A DNA stretch of 12,438 nucleotides from positions 1 through 12,438 of the forward strand of contig JAGGVT010000055.1 of NCBI GenBank assembly GCA_021157815.1, read 5' to 3'. Position 1 is the first letter of the stretch; each line of letters opens with the position of its first letter. The stretch comes from a bacterium (GTDB lineage Bacteria > JAJVIF01 > JAGGVT01). Of the stretch, positions 1 to 5,832 are shown in pieces. The position numbers and the translations under genes are program-made. The notes under the pieces are model-generated. The model was not told the origin of the DNA, did not search any database, and saw only the letters and a program-made list of their open reading frames with translations.

Positions 1-74
1 ATTCCGGGCTTGACCCGGAATCCATCTTGACAAGCGAAAAAGATATGGATTCTGAATCAAGTTCAGAATGACAA
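1..74. repeat. Dispersed-type nested palindromic repeat
   Basis: Two palindromic arms form a larger inverted repeat. The left arm is ATTCCGGG (1-8), loop CTTGA, CCCGGAAT (14-21). The right arm is ATTCTGAA (49-56), loop TCAAG, TTCAGAAT (62-69). AATCCAT (19-25) also pairs with ATGGATT (45-51), and the two loops are complementary to each other. It ends in GAATGACAA, an ending seen in many interspersed bacterial repeats and also in the repeat at 8084-8115. The left edge may continue outside the window. No coding function is apparent. Confidence 0.7.
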
Positions 75-209
75 TTTATCACCCAATTGGTGAATTCAAT
101 GTTAACCAGGAAAGCGAGAGCTTCCCATATAACCTGCGAGCCGTAAGTGATACGAAAATATCCCATCGCGGATTTAGGGTAGTATATGGTTTTAACCGGT
201 TTTAAATAA

Positions 210-297
210 CACCATGCTTTAGCATGGTGCTGAATATACAAACATGATGCCTTGTTCCAATTTCACTTGATTTCTGAAAAGCACCATGCTAAAGCAT
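210..297. repeat. Hairpin plus inverted copy
   Basis: Positions 210-229 form a near-perfect palindrome, CACCATGCT-TT-AGCATGGTG, with a 9-bp stem and a 2-nt gap. A second copy lies at 281-297 in opposite orientation: GCACCATGCTAAAGCAT is the reverse complement of 214-230. The two copies can therefore fold separately or pair with each other across about 50 nt. Function is unknown; it looks like a small interspersed repeat. Confidence 0.6.
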
Positions 298-398
298 AAT
301 ACTATCTCAGAAATTCTTTTTCGTTAATTTGTATCAGTCATAACTTGCTTTGAAAGCTCCTCTTAATGTATTCTACACTTTCACAGGTTATCAATTAC

Positions 399-405
399 AG
401 GAAGG
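399..405 (+). promoter_or_regulatory. Ribosome binding site deciding the surE start
   Basis: AGGAAGG lies 5 nt upstream of the ATG at 411. It favours that start over the in-frame ATG at 366, which would add 15 residues absent from SurE proteins. Confidence 0.75.
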
Positions 406-410
406 TTTCG

Positions 411-1190
411 ATGCGCATATTACTTACAAACGATGATGGCATTTTCGGCCAGGGACTTATTGCCCTTGCCGAAGCGATTGCACCTTTTGGCGACGTTCAG
501 GTTGTCGCGCCTGAAAGGAGCCGCAGCGCGATTGGACACGCTATCACTCTTCACAAACCGCTCAGGATGGACATGCATTATCATTCATCATATACTGTGC
601 AGGCATACGCCACAAACGGCACTCCCGCTGATTCTGTCATGCTCGGATATTATGAACTGTTCGAGGAGAATATCGACCTTGTTATCAGCGGAATAAACGA
701 TGGCCCAAATCTCGGCGAGGATGTTACCTATTCAGGCACTGTATCAGCAGCGATGGAGGCATCAATTATTGGGATACCGTCAATCGCAGTGTCGATGGGT
801 GATTTCAAATGCGAGAATTTCGAAGGGGCGGCTGAGTTCACAGCAATCCTTGCTAAATTCATGCTGAAAAATGAGATTCCGAAAAACACGCTTCTGAACG
901 TAAATTATCCAGACCTGCCGCTTGATAAAATAAAGAAAGTTCGTATGACTCGCCTGGGGCACAGGTGGTATATCGATATTGTCAACAAGAGGATTGACCC
1001 GAGGGGTTCTGAGTATTACTGGATTTGCGGTGAGAAGCAGTATTCCAAGAACGAGGTCGGCACTGACTGCCGTTCGATTGAGGATAATGAAATCTCAATC
1101 ACGCCGCTTACGATGGACATGTCGCACACTGACGAGATTGCAAAGTGGTCTGACTGGGGCGACAAGCTTTTGAATCTTTGTGGTGAATAA
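411..1190 (+). CDS. surE: 5'/3'-nucleotidase SurE
   Basis: Predicted SurE-family metal-dependent nucleoside 5'/3'-monophosphate phosphatase, a cytoplasmic survival protein. From the ATG at 411 the protein is 259 aa, close to the usual 250-270. The N-terminus MRILLTNDDG carries the paired metal-binding Asp8-Asp9. The metal-ligand Ser39 sits in PERSRSAIGHAITL and Asn96 in SGINDGPNLG. NGTPADSV (69-76) and the TYSGTVSAAMEA helix (106-117) are further family signatures, so all expected catalytic residues are visible. An upstream in-frame ATG at 366 would add 15 unconserved residues, and the ribosome binding site favours 411. It appears monocistronic: the next + strand gene is 231 bp away beyond a hairpin. 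In many bacteria surE lies near pcm, nlpD or rpoS, but none of these is nearby here. Confidence 0.95.
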   Translation: MRILLTNDDGIFGQGLIALAEAIAPFGDVQVVAPERSRSAIGHAITLHKPLRMDMHYHSSYTVQAYATNGTPADSVMLGYYELFEENIDLVISGINDGPNLGEDVTYSGTVSAAMEASIIGIPSIAVSMGDFKCENFEGAAEFTAILAKFMLKNEIPKNTLLNVNYPDLPLDKIKKVRMTRLGHRWYIDIVNKRIDPRGSEYYWICGEKQYSKNEVGTDCRSIEDNEISITPLTMDMSHTDEIAKWSDWGDKLLNLCGE

Positions 1191-1197
1191 TCGTAAC

Positions 1198-1252
1198 CAT
1201 GTCAGCACCCACAAATCACAAAAAGACGTGATGTGTGGGCGGCACCCGACAT
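1198..1252. repeat. Imperfect palindrome after surE
   Basis: CCCACAAATCAC (1208-1219) pairs with GTGATGTGTGGG (1228-1239) with one mismatch around an 8-nt loop. Outer bases ATGTC (1199-1203) and GACAT (1248-1252) also pair. There is no U-tract after the stem on either strand, so it is not a typical intrinsic terminator. The GC-rich flank GGGCGGCACCCGAC resembles interspersed-repeat sequence. It could still stabilise the 3' end of the surE transcript. Confidence 0.5.
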
Positions 1253-1273
1253 TGATTTAAACAATAAAAACAA

Positions 1274-1358
1274 ATAACCGAGCCTCGAACGTTAGTGAGA
1301 GATATTGCGGCTATACCCATTATAAAATACCTCTCACTAATGTTCGAGGTTCGGTTAT
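1274..1358. repeat. Long 32-bp inverted repeat upstream of gmhA
   Basis: The arm at 1274-1305 pairs with 1327-1358 at 29 of 32 positions. As + strand RNA, two of the three differences are G-U pairs and only one (A-C) is a real mismatch, so the transcript would fold into a very stable hairpin with a loop of about 21 nt. The stem contains CCTCGAACGTTAGTGAGAG and its partner. It lies in the surE-gmhA gap, 64 bp before the TTG start. It may be a small miniature-element-like insertion or a leader structure. Confidence 0.7.
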
Positions 1359-1399
1359 AATTTCGAGGCTCGGTTATAATTTGGATATTCGGTTAAGAA
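1343..1399 (+). repeat. Tandem 19-bp repeats, three copies
   Basis: TTCGAGGTTCGGTTATAAT (1343-1361) is followed directly by TTCGAGGCTCGGTTATAAT (1362-1380), differing at one base. A degenerate third copy, TTGGATATTCGGTTAAGAA (1381-1399), matches 13 of 19. The first copy is the outer half of the right arm of the long hairpin, so part of that arm has been tandemly duplicated toward gmhA. Two copies carry TATAAT (1356-1361, 1375-1380), which could act as -10 boxes, but no good -35 matches either. Confidence 0.65.
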
Positions 1400-1421
1400 A
1401 ATATCTGGAGACACAAATATT

Positions 1422-1994
1422 TTGAACGCTGACAAAAGAATAATCGAAATACTTGATGAATCAATCCATCTGAAAAAACGTGTTAAGGATGAATGTCTCG
1501 ATCAAATAATACGCGGATTCGAGATGATATCCGACACACTTTCAAAGGGCGGAAAACTGCTAATTTTCGGAAACGGCGGCTCCGCGGCGGACAGCCAGCA
1601 TTTCGCGTGTGAGATAGTCGGACGGTGTGTTATCGATTCACCCGCGCAGCCGGCAATCGCACTTAACGCCGATTCCGCGTTTCTAACTGCAGGCGCCAAT
1701 GATTTCGGATTCGAGAATGTTTTTTCACGCCAAATTGAGGCGTTCGGAAAAGAAAATGATCTCGCAATCGGAATATCCACCAGCGGGAAAAGTCCAAATG
1801 TGCTGAAGGCGTTTGAAACCGCGAAGCAAATGGGAATAGCCACGATTGGACTTCTCGGCTCAGGTGGCGGTGAAGCATCCGGCAAAGTTGGCCTGGCAGT
1901 GATAGTGCCATCTGATGTAACTCCGCGGATACAGGAAATGCATATCACGATAATTCATATCTGGTGCCAGCTTCTTGAGGAAAGCAATTTCTGA
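1422..1994 (+). CDS. gmhA: Phosphoheptose (sedoheptulose 7-P) isomerase, SIS domain
   Basis: Predicted isomerase converting sedoheptulose 7-phosphate to D-glycero-D-manno-heptose 7-phosphate, the first step of ADP/GDP-heptose synthesis for LPS core or other surface glycans. At 190 aa it matches GmhA (about 190-195). The SIS fold shows the sugar-phosphate loop GNGGSAADSQHF (50-61) and STSGKSPNV (119-127). Catalytic-site counterparts of the E. coli enzyme are present: His60, Glu64, Gln171 and His179 in RIQEMHITIIHIWCQLLEE. The start is TTG at 1422, with GGAG at 1407-1410 about 11 nt upstream; the next in-frame ATG is residue 35, inside the fold. The main alternative is the paralogue DiaA (a DnaA-binding protein), but the conserved active-site residues favour GmhA. 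No gmhB, hldE or hldD lies nearby. The repeat-filled leader may affect its expression. Confidence 0.9.
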   Translation: MNADKRIIEILDESIHLKKRVKDECLDQIIRGFEMISDTLSKGGKLLIFGNGGSAADSQHFACEIVGRCVIDSPAQPAIALNADSAFLTAGANDFGFENVFSRQIEAFGKENDLAIGISTSGKSPNVLKAFETAKQMGIATIGLLGSGGGEASGKVGLAVIVPSDVTPRIQEMHITIIHIWCQLLEESNF

Positions 1995-2133
1995 ATAATG
2001 GAAATTCAATAAATGTCTGCAACTTATCCATGTAAATCCAGTCTTTTATATGACGTATGTCATTCTCATATAGAAATTTCTGGTAGCCCGGGTTCTCATT
2101 AACCGGGAAAGATGCGGGCAGATTCACGAATTT

Positions 2134-2158
2134 CCCCGGTGAAGGGACCCCGGGTTAC
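2134..2158 (+). repeat. Dispersed 25-bp hairpin repeat, copy 1
   Basis: This 25-bp sequence begins CCCCGGTGAAGGGAC and ends CCGGGTTAC. It matches the copy at 12401-12425 at 23 of 25 positions and the end unit of the 7946-8018 array (other strand) at 21 of 25. CCCGG (2135-2139) and CCGGG (2150-2154) form the stem. A related hairpin, CCCGGGTT/AACCGGG, lies just upstream at about 2087-2107. Confidence 0.65.
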
Positions 2159-2257
2159 GTGATTTATAGTATTTGTAATTGTCGTAACAAAAACATATAG
2201 ATAAAGACTGATTGACTTTGATAAATAAATCTGGATAATTAGTTTCCCACGTAACCC
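2152..2257. repeat. 10-bp inverted repeat bracketing the nfeD promoter
   Basis: GGGTTACGTG (2152-2161) is exactly repeated in inverse orientation as CACGTAACCC (2248-2257). The arms are 86 bp apart and enclose the predicted promoter. The left arm overlaps the end of the dispersed 25-bp repeat, so the right arm may be another remnant of that family rather than an operator. Confidence 0.5.
2212..2239 (+). promoter_or_regulatory. Predicted sigma70-type promoter of nfeD-floT
   Basis: The -35 is TTGACT (2212-2217) and the -10 is GATAAT (2234-2239), separated by 16 bp. Each matches the consensus at 5 of 6 bases. Transcription would start near 2246, giving a leader of about 32 nt before the ATG at 2278. 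Confidence 0.5.
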
Positions 2258-2277
2258 TGAGCAAAGAGGGCATTAAA

Positions 2278-2898
2278 ATGATGATAAATATTTACTGGAT
2301 ATGCATGCTTCTTGGATTCATCTGGCTTGTGATACAGTTACTTCTTGCCGATTTCGGATCCGATTTCGGCGATATCGATCTCGACCCAGGCGCGCTGGAT
2401 GTTGATATCGACGGCGGCCACATTGATTCAGCTGAAGTGCTGGGTACCGGTGAGATACATCTTAGCCCTGTCAGCCCGATGGTAATTTCCGGATTCATTA
2501 CAATTTTCGGCGCGACCGGAATTATCACAAAACACGTCGCAAGTGGAATACCATCGATTTTTACCGCTCTCATCGCAATCGGCATTGGATTTCTCGGAGC
2601 AGCATTTCTGTGGATTACTCTCTCGGCAATTATCAAAACCGTATCCGGTTCAAGCGAGGCAAAGGTTGCCGATCTCATTGGCCATGAGGCTGAGGTAATC
2701 ACGCCGATCAGAGTCGGCTCGGTTGGCGAAATAGCATACATTTACAACGGATCACGTTACAACGCTCCGGCGAGATGCATTGACAAGTCGGATGTCGAAC
2801 GAAACCATCTGGTTAAAATTGTCAGAATTGTCGGAACGACATATTTTGTAACGGCACTCACAGAAGAGAAACTGCACGGGGAAAAACCGGAAGAGTAA
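2278..2898 (+). CDS. NfeD-family membrane protein (YuaF/YqiJ-like)
   Basis: Membrane partner of flotillin. This 206-aa protein has an N-terminal membrane helix (about 5-24), an acidic linker rich in Asp and Gly (about 25-55), two further membrane helices (about 65-87 and 92-119), and a soluble C-terminal part (about 126-195) consistent with the NfeD OB-fold: an IGHEAEV strand, a GEIAYIYNGSRYNAPAR stretch, then VKIVRIVGTTYFV. Size and layout resemble B. subtilis YuaF and E. coli YqiJ, both encoded next to a flotillin. The gene downstream is a flotillin, 89 bp away on the same strand, which strongly supports this assignment. AGAGGG (2265-2270) lies 7 nt before the ATG at 2278; a second ATG at 2281 is equally possible. 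The biochemical role of NfeD proteins is not settled; by family it helps assemble or regulate flotillin microdomains. Confidence 0.85.
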   Translation: MMINIYWICMLLGFIWLVIQLLLADFGSDFGDIDLDPGALDVDIDGGHIDSAEVLGTGEIHLSPVSPMVISGFITIFGATGIITKHVASGIPSIFTALIAIGIGFLGAAFLWITLSAIIKTVSGSSEAKVADLIGHEAEVITPIRVGSVGEIAYIYNGSRYNAPARCIDKSDVERNHLVKIVRIVGTTYFVTALTEEKLHGEKPEE

Positions 2899-2987
2899 TA
2901 TCAACCATACTGATTTACTAAATCATTCAATAGATTCATGAATAAAATCAACTACACACAAATAGTCATGGAGGTTCACAAAGAATC

Positions 2988-4523
2988 ATGTTAATAGCAG
3001 CTATTATACCAATACTAATCGGGCAGGCAACACCTGACGTTCAAGTCGTTCTGCCAGTATTAATCACAGTTGTTTCCATAGTGATTATCTTTTTTGTTTT
3101 TATCGCCAGGATTGTAAAATGCGGGCCAAACGAGGTGCTGGTTGTATCCGGCGGATTCGGCCGCCGTAAGATAACCGATGCAACAGGGCTGGAATCAAAA
3201 AGAGGATTCCGCATTGTAAAAGGCGGCGCGACATTCTTCTTCCCGTTCATACAAAAAATCGACCGCCTGTCGCTCGAAATAATGACACTGGATGTTCGTA
3301 CTCCTGAGGTTTACACAATCAAGGGTGTTCCGGTGCTTGTTGACGGCATCGCGCAGATTAAAATCAAGGGCGATGATGTCAGCATCAATACTGCCGCTGA
3401 GCAGTTTCTATCCATGTCAATTCAACAGATTGCGAAAATCGCGCTTCAGACAGTCGAGGGACATCTGAGGGCAATTCTTGGCACTCTGACAGTTGAGGAA
3501 ATCTACTCGCAAAGGGATCTTTTCGCAACCAAGGTACAGGAAATCGCCGCTGAGGACCTTGCCAATATGGGCATGACGATTGTCTCGTTTACGATTCGAG
3601 ATATTCGCGACAACGAAGGCTATCTTGACGCATTGGGCAAGCCTCGAACAGCGCAGGTTAAACGAGATGCAATCATCGGGCAGGCTGAAGCTGACAGGGA
3701 TTCTGTTATCCGAAGCGCTGAGGCTAAGAAAGAGGGAGAAACCGCTCGATTCGGCGCGGAAACAAATATCGCAGAGGCTGAACGAGATTACCAAATGAGA
3801 GTCGCTGAATATACCGCCGATGTCAACCAGAAAAAAGCGGTTGCAGATTTGGCGTACGACCTGCAGAAATTCGAAACCGCACAGGCTGTAAAAGAGCAGG
3901 AAATCCAGGTTCAGGTTATTGAGAAGGAAAAGCAGATTGACGTGCAGGAAAAGGAAATCATGCGCAAGCAGAAGGAACTTTCCGCGACAATTGAGAAACC
4001 CGCTGAGGCGGAGAAATATAAAATCAACACACTTGCCGATGCCGAGCGATACCAGTTGAAAATCACCGCCGAGGGCGCCGCCGATTCGACAAAACTTCGC
4101 GGATTCGCCGAGGCGGATGTTGTCCGGGCGCAGGGTGAGGGCGAGGGTGACGCTCGCAAGGCTGTCGGTCTTGCAGATGCGGATGTCATCCAGGCGCAGG
4201 GATTCGCGACTGCGGAAGCCATGCAGAAAAAAGCGGACGCGTGGCGCAACTACAACGAGGCCGCTGTTATCCAGATGTTCATCGACAAACTTCCCGAAAT
4301 CGCAAAGGCTGTAAGTGAACCGTTGGCGAAAACAGACAGGATTGTAATTATCAATTCCGGCGGTGAAGGCGGAGGCGCAAGCAAGGTAACAAAAGATGTT
4401 ACGGATATAATCGCGCAGCTTCCTCCGGTGCTTGAATCGCTGACAGGAATGGACCTTGAGCAGCTTTTGAAAAAACTGCCTGCACTCAAGGGCGGATTTA
4501 AGAAGGATGATCCGGTTGAGTAG
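2988..4523 (+). CDS. floT: Flotillin-like SPFH-domain scaffold protein
   Basis: Predicted flotillin, a membrane scaffold that oligomerises in ordered lipid domains and affects fluidity, secretion and signalling complexes. At 511 aa it matches FloT/YuaG and YqiK (about 510-550). Residues 18-42 form one hydrophobic helix. The SPFH/band-7 domain follows (about 45-220), with CGPNEVLVVSGG, RPGTHF-like TFFFPFIQKIDRLSLEIMTL and ALGKPRTAQVKRDA. A long Ala/Glu/Lys/Gln-rich coiled coil spans about 225-425, containing AYDLQKFETAQAVKEQEIQV (290-309), typical of this subfamily. Two adjacent related segments, EADVVRAQGEG and DADVIQAQGFA, suggest internal duplication. The C-terminus (about 426-511) holds a Gly-rich linker (SGGEGGGAS) and a Leu-rich tail. 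GGAGG (2970-2974) is 13 nt from the ATG, rather far, but no other start codon lies between. It is the last gene before an intrinsic terminator. Confidence 0.92.
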   Translation: MLIAAIIPILIGQATPDVQVVLPVLITVVSIVIIFFVFIARIVKCGPNEVLVVSGGFGRRKITDATGLESKRGFRIVKGGATFFFPFIQKIDRLSLEIMTLDVRTPEVYTIKGVPVLVDGIAQIKIKGDDVSINTAAEQFLSMSIQQIAKIALQTVEGHLRAILGTLTVEEIYSQRDLFATKVQEIAAEDLANMGMTIVSFTIRDIRDNEGYLDALGKPRTAQVKRDAIIGQAEADRDSVIRSAEAKKEGETARFGAETNIAEAERDYQMRVAEYTADVNQKKAVADLAYDLQKFETAQAVKEQEIQVQVIEKEKQIDVQEKEIMRKQKELSATIEKPAEAEKYKINTLADAERYQLKITAEGAADSTKLRGFAEADVVRAQGEGEGDARKAVGLADADVIQAQGFATAEAMQKKADAWRNYNEAAVIQMFIDKLPEIAKAVSEPLAKTDRIVIINSGGEGGGASKVTKDVTDIIAQLPPVLESLTGMDLEQLLKKLPALKGGFKKDDPVE

Positions 4524-4540
4524 GTTATAAATCTTTTCCC

Positions 4541-4638
4541 CTGGGAGCGCTGGACTCTGACCGGCGCAGGAGCGCTAAATCGCTCCCGTCAAAAGGCGTG
4601 GACGCCTTCTCGTGCCGGCCTGAGTCCAGCGCTCCCAG
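4541..4638. repeat. Inverted-repeat element with two inner hairpins (copy A)
   Basis: The arms 4541-4565 and 4614-4638 (beginning CTGGGAGCGCTGG) pair at 23 of 25 positions. Inside are two further hairpins: GGAGCG/CGCTCC (4569-4574, 4581-4586) and AAGGCGT/ACGCCTT (4593-4599, 4602-4608). Folded, it would be a three-way junction. The outer end, including the preceding TTTTCCC, is the same as in the element at 7735-7925, so the two belong to one family. It lies between the convergent flotillin and glycosyltransferase genes. Confidence 0.75.
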
Positions 4639-4640
4639 CA

Positions 4641-4667
4641 ACACAGGATTAACTCCTGTGTTTTTTT
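4641..4667 (+). terminator. Rho-independent terminator after the flotillin gene
   Basis: ACACAGGA (4641-4648) pairs with TCCTGTGT (4654-4661) around a 5-nt loop and runs into seven T (4661-4667) on the + strand. The opposite strand has no T-tract, so it should act only on the nfeD-floT transcript. Its T-tract overlaps the stop codon of the convergent glycosyltransferase gene. Confidence 0.85.
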
Positions 4668-5832
4668 AATGCTTTCTACTGGCGTGTGACCAGGTGGACA
4701 TCTTCTCGCCCATGAGGAATCGGAAGAATCCGATTAATGCCGCCAAATTGATAAGGCAGAAGTAGTAAATTATATTAAACAATTTGAATTTGATTTTCCT
4801 CTTGTTGAGAAAGAAGCCGATAATCGCGCTTAAGTAGAAGAAGATCTGTATGAGAAAACAGAATCTGTATGTCGGACCTGCCCAGCAAAGCGCAAAGTTT
4901 CCGAAAAACAGCACTATTAAAAACGGCGCGACAAGCCATCTGAAAACTTTGCGACACAACAGGTGAAAAACGAAAAAGGGATGCTTCGATATACTGATGA
5001 ATTTTCTTAGATATCGCACAAACCAGAATCCCCTGATTGTTGTGCGGACTCGTCCCCTGAAATCCTCGCGCATGTTCTTCGCAGTTTCCTCTGTAACAAC
5101 CGCGCCATCCTCATAGACAACCCTGAATCCGCTGTTGACAATGCAGGTTGGAAGCACGTTGTCGAGGTTTAATTCACCTGTGATATTTTCAGGATAGAGT
5201 TCACGCCTGACGGCTATCATCGCGCCGGTGATAAACACATTCGAATGAATCGCACTTTCCATGCGCTTTAGCCATGTTTCATAACGCCAGTATAATCCCA
5301 CTCCTCGTTCAACAGTGGTTTCGCGAATGTTCAGGAAAATATGCTCACCGTTAACCGCTCCGACTCTCTCATCGGAGAAATTACTCATAAGCGCTTTCAG
5401 AGATTCTTTGTTGTACATACAGTTGGCATCGGACAGAACGAGTATTTCACCTGTTGCAGTGGGTATGGCATCGTTGAGTCCCGGGATTTTCCCGCCGCGT
5501 TCCTCCATGCGATGCAGACGCACTCCCCTGTCGGAAAACGATTTTACTATTTCATCAGTGCGATCAGAGCAGGCATCGGAAACAACGATTACTTCGAGTT
5601 TGTCCTTTGGGTAATCAAGCGAAAGAACATTTTCGAGTTTCTCAGCGATTACTGATTCCTCGTTGTAGGCGCTGATTAAAAAAGATATGGATAGCTCGCA
5701 GTGGTTTTTTTGAACAGGCTTTTTCAGAAAGGAATGAAGTACCCAGAGGATAAAAGGATAGAAGAAATAGATATAGAGTATCCAGATTAGGCAAAACCAG
5801 CTGACTATTTCAACCCAAACGGGAACGTCCAT
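4666..5832 (-). CDS. Membrane-bound family 2 glycosyltransferase
   Basis: Predicted processive-type GT2 enzyme of the inner membrane, 388 aa, probably adding sugars from NDP-sugar donors to a surface polysaccharide or glycolipid. One membrane helix (about 9-32) precedes the cytoplasmic GT-A domain, which starts ISFLISAYNEESVIAEKLEN (49-68). Nucleotide-binding Asp86 sits in VSDACSDRT, and SDANC (134-138) replaces the usual DxD/DAD. GAMIAVRREL (203-212) and YEDGAVVTEE (240-249) follow, with RTTIRG (263-268) in place of a strict Q/RxxRW motif. Three or so C-terminal helices lie at about 296-370, and the tail ends STWSHASRKH. This layout resembles IcaA/BcsA-like and exopolysaccharide transferases; acceptor and sugar are unknown. 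Its ATG overlaps the stop of the upstream flavoprotein gene (TAATG), so translation is probably coupled. Confidence 0.85.
   Translation of the reverse strand: MDVPVWVEIVSWFCLIWILYIYFFYPFILWVLHSFLKKPVQKNHCELSISFLISAYNEESVIAEKLENVLSLDYPKDKLEVIVVSDACSDRTDEIVKSFSDRGVRLHRMEERGGKIPGLNDAIPTATGEILVLSDANCMYNKESLKALMSNFSDERVGAVNGEHIFLNIRETTVERGVGLYWRYETWLKRMESAIHSNVFITGAMIAVRRELYPENITGELNLDNVLPTCIVNSGFRVVYEDGAVVTEETAKNMREDFRGRVRTTIRGFWFVRYLRKFISISKHPFFVFHLLCRKVFRWLVAPFLIVLFFGNFALCWAGPTYRFCFLIQIFFYLSAIIGFFLNKRKIKFKLFNIIYYFCLINLAALIGFFRFLMGEKMSTWSHASRKH

Larger units (their letters stand above)
1..410. other. Non-coding region upstream of surE
   Basis: No convincing coding sequence is present. The stretch holds the nested palindrome at its left end, a short hairpin with a distant inverted copy at 210-297, and AT-rich DNA that must contain the surE promoter. 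I could not pick a good -35/-10 pair in it. Confidence 0.7.

Noticed and set aside
366-410. Longer SurE start at 366
   Set aside because: The 15 added residues are not typical of SurE, and the best ribosome binding site precedes the ATG at 411.
1208-1239. Intrinsic terminator after surE
   Set aside because: The stem is good, but no T-tract follows on either strand, so it is listed only as a palindrome.
1502-1948. 148-aa minus-strand frame opposite gmhA
   Set aside because: Antisense shadow of a strongly supported SIS-domain gene.
4541-4638. Terminator for the glycosyltransferase gene
   Set aside because: The inverted repeat is downstream of the stop on the minus strand, but no T-tract follows it, and the same element occurs elsewhere away from gene ends.
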